Under the pieces are notes generated by a model that was not told the DNA's origin, searched no databases, and saw nothing but the letters and a program-made list of their open reading frames with translations. A stretch of DNA of 7,766 nt, taken from contig DAHUYY010000084.1 of NCBI GenBank assembly GCA_027306845.1, positions 1 through 7,766 of the forward strand. The letters run 5' to 3'. A program made the translations under genes and the position numbers. Positions 6,110-7,766 of the stretch are shown here, in pieces (positions within the stretch are counted from its first letter, which is position 1; the number at the start of each line of letters is the position of its first letter). This stretch comes from Vulcanimicrobiota bacterium. Its GTDB lineage: Bacteria; Vulcanimicrobiota; Vulcanimicrobiia; Vulcanimicrobiales; Vulcanimicrobiaceae.

Positions 6110-7766
6110 GCGCGCTGCGCGTCGTAATGTTCGGCGATGTCGACGCCGGTAAATCGACGATTCTCGGGCGCCTGATGCTCGACTGCGGCTACGTTCCGCA
6201 AGCGAAGATCGAAGAGATGGAGCGTTCGAGCGAGCGGCGCGGCGTGCCGATGGAGTATTCGTTTCTGCTCGATGCATTCCAGATCGAACGCGACCAAGCA
6301 ATCACGCTCGATAGTTCGCGCATCTGGCTCACGACGCCGAACCGCGAGATCGTTTTCGTCGACGCACCGGGGCACCGCGAACTCATTCGCAACCTCGTGA
6401 GCGGCGCATCGGAGGTCGATGCCGCGGTGCTCGTTATCTCCGCTGAAGAAGGCGTCACCGCACAGACGCGCCGCCAGGCGCTTTTTTTGCGCTGGTTCGG
6501 TTTTACGTCGGTACTCGTTGCAATCAACAAACTCGATCTCTTCGCCGATCCGCAATCGCGCTACGATGAGCGCGCCGCCGAGGCCGATGCATTTCTGCGC
6601 GAACTCGAACTCGCGCCGCTCGCGATGCTCCCGGTCGCCGCGCGCGAAGGCGCAAACCTCGCACGCCCCGGCGACACGACGAAGTGGTGGCGCGGCCGCA
6701 CGCTGCTAGCCGAGATCGAAGCGCTCCCAACGCTGCGCGGCGATCCCGATGCACCGCTGCGGATGGTGGTGCAAGATGTCTATCGCCGCGGTTCGACGCG
6801 TTGGATCGTCGGGCGCATCGACTGCGGCCGCATCGCCCGCGGCGACGCGCTGACGTTTTGGCCGCTGCGAACGACGGCGCGCGTCGCGCGTATCGTGCGC
6901 TGGCCCGAGGACGTGGAGAGCGCATCGGCCGGTGCGGCGATCGCACTCGAACTCGACGAGCGCATCTTCGTCGATCGCGGCGCAATCGCAACGCACGAAG
7001 ATTCGGGGCCGACGACCGGGCATTCGTTGTTCGCGACGTTGCTGTGGCTCGGCGAGCGCCCCGCGCGCGCGGGGACGAATCTCCGCATGCGTCTGGGCAC
7101 GCGTGAGATCGCGGTAACGGTCGCGCGCATCGAGGAAACTTTCGATCCCGAGAATGGGCGCGGACGCGCCGCCGGCGAAATCGTCGCGGGCGATGTCGCT
7201 GCGGTCACTTTAGTCGCGCGCGAAACGATCGCCGCCGACCCCGATCTGCCATCGTCGAGTATCTCGCGATTCATTCTTCTCGATGAGGGGCGCGTCGTCG
7301 CCGGCGGCAAGGTTCGTGCGCTCGCAGCTGCGGCACGCGGCGAAGGCGCAACGAACGTCGTCGCGGCGCGTTCGCAGGTCGGCCGCGAAGAACGCGGCGC
7401 GCGCAACGGCCATCGCGGATATGTTTTCTGGCTCACCGGTTTACCGAGTTCGGGAAAATCGACGATTGCAATGCGCGTCGAGCGGATGTTATTCGATCGT
7501 GGGCGCCACGTCTACGTTCTCGACGGCGACACCTTACGCACCTCGCTCAACGTCGATCTCGGATTCACCGAGGAGGATCGTCGCGAGAACGTGCGCCGGA
7601 CGGCCGCGCTCGCCGGGCTCTTCGCCGACGCCGGCAACGTCGTGCTGACCGCGCTGATTTCGCCGTATGCAGCGGATCGCGAAAGTGCGCGCTCGGCCTG
7701 CTCCGCGGAGTTCGCCGAGATCTACGTCGCCTGCGATCTCGCCACTGCCGAACGGCGCGACGTCAA
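6106..7766 (+). CDS. cysNC: Bifunctional CysN-CysC fusion: ATP sulfurylase GTPase subunit plus APS kinase (runs off right edge)
   Basis: The N-terminal part (about 1-400) is the EF-Tu-like GTPase that powers APS synthesis by CysD; the C-terminal part is APS kinase, converting APS to PAPS with ATP. Seen: 553 codons open to the edge. GTPase motifs are G1 GDVDAGKS (10-17), switch I ERDQAITLD (61-69), G3 DAPGH (86-90), G4 NKLD (141-144) and a weak G5 PVAAREG (176-182). Beta-barrel domains II and III run from about 214 to 400. After a short linker the kinase begins at YVFWLTGLPSSGKST, with P-loop 445-453, DGD at 473-475, NVDLGFTEEDRRENVRR, and ISPYAADR, whose Ser519 sits where E. coli CysC is phosphorylated. 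The GTG start at 6106 overlaps the cysD stop (GTGA), implying translational coupling. The Gly normally found in switch I (QGIT) is Ala65. Roughly the last 60 kinase residues are missing because of the window edge. NodQ of rhizobia has the same fusion; nothing here points to nodulation. Confidence 0.92.
   Translation, partial: MSALRVVMFGDVDAGKSTILGRLMLDCGYVPQAKIEEMERSSERRGVPMEYSFLLDAFQIERDQAITLDSSRIWLTTPNREIVFVDAPGHRELIRNLVSGASEVDAAVLVISAEEGVTAQTRRQALFLRWFGFTSVLVAINKLDLFADPQSRYDERAAEADAFLRELELAPLAMLPVAAREGANLARPGDTTKWWRGRTLLAEIEALPTLRGDPDAPLRMVVQDVYRRGSTRWIVGRIDCGRIARGDALTFWPLRTTARVARIVRWPEDVESASAGAAIALELDERIFVDRGAIATHEDSGPTTGHSLFATLLWLGERPARAGTNLRMRLGTREIAVTVARIEETFDPENGRGRAAGEIVAGDVAAVTLVARETIAADPDLPSSSISRFILLDEGRVVAGGKVRALAAAARGEGATNVVAARSQVGREERGARNGHRGYVFWLTGLPSSGKSTIAMRVERMLFDRGRHVYVLDGDTLRTSLNVDLGFTEEDRRENVRRTAALAGLFADAGNVVLTALISPYAADRESARSACSAEFAEIYVACDLATAERRDV

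Noticed and set aside
5935..6991. Several minus-strand open frames across the cysD/cysNC region
   Set aside because: They overlap each other and lie antisense to continuous CysD and CysNC coding sequence with intact motifs.

Overview
The window is high-GC bacterial chromosome with tightly packed genes. On the minus strand, reading right to left, lie two tandem lipoprotein genes and then the 5' end of mfd. On the plus strand lie a small heat-shock protein gene and a sulfate-activation operon that runs off the right edge. The lineage cannot be fixed from this stretch. The paired Ig-like/NHL lipoproteins, the GC content and the short palindromic intergenic repeats remind me of Candidatus Eremiobacterota/Vulcanimicrobiota-type genomes, but this is only an impression.

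Left edge (1-554, minus): N-terminal 184 codons of the transcription-repair coupling factor Mfd. A strong extended -10 promoter sits almost on its start codon, so the mRNA is probably leaderless or nearly so. Between mfd and the next gene (555-783) lie this promoter, a small inverted repeat and a cluster of palindromic repeat arms (617-778).

Centre (784-4601, minus): two paralogous secreted lipoproteins of 638 and 634 residues, joined by a 4-base ATGA stop/start overlap. Each has a lipobox signal peptide, a low-complexity linker, two beta-sandwich-like N-terminal domains and six NHL-type repeats of about 60 residues, which should form a six-bladed beta-propeller. In both proteins the His of the canonical NHL motif is replaced by Cys in five of six blades, and a second Cys appears early in the following blade. 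The only vacant positions are the two that would pair where the ring closes. This suggests a ladder of five disulfides stapling neighbouring blades, and is the most unusual feature here.

Divergent region (4602-4830): the Shine-Dalgarno of the lipoprotein operon faces one way. The other way are the promoter and a near-perfect CIRCE operator (HrcA site) in front of hsp20, so hsp20 is probably under HrcA heat-shock control.

Right part (4831-7766, plus): hsp20, a strong hairpin, then cysD and a cysN-cysC fusion overlapping by GTGA. CysD and CysN form ATP sulfurylase (sulfate + ATP to APS), and the fused CysC domain is APS kinase (APS to PAPS). The window therefore carries the complete sulfate-activation step of assimilation, or of PAPS supply for sulfation, apart from the last part of CysC, which lies beyond the edge.
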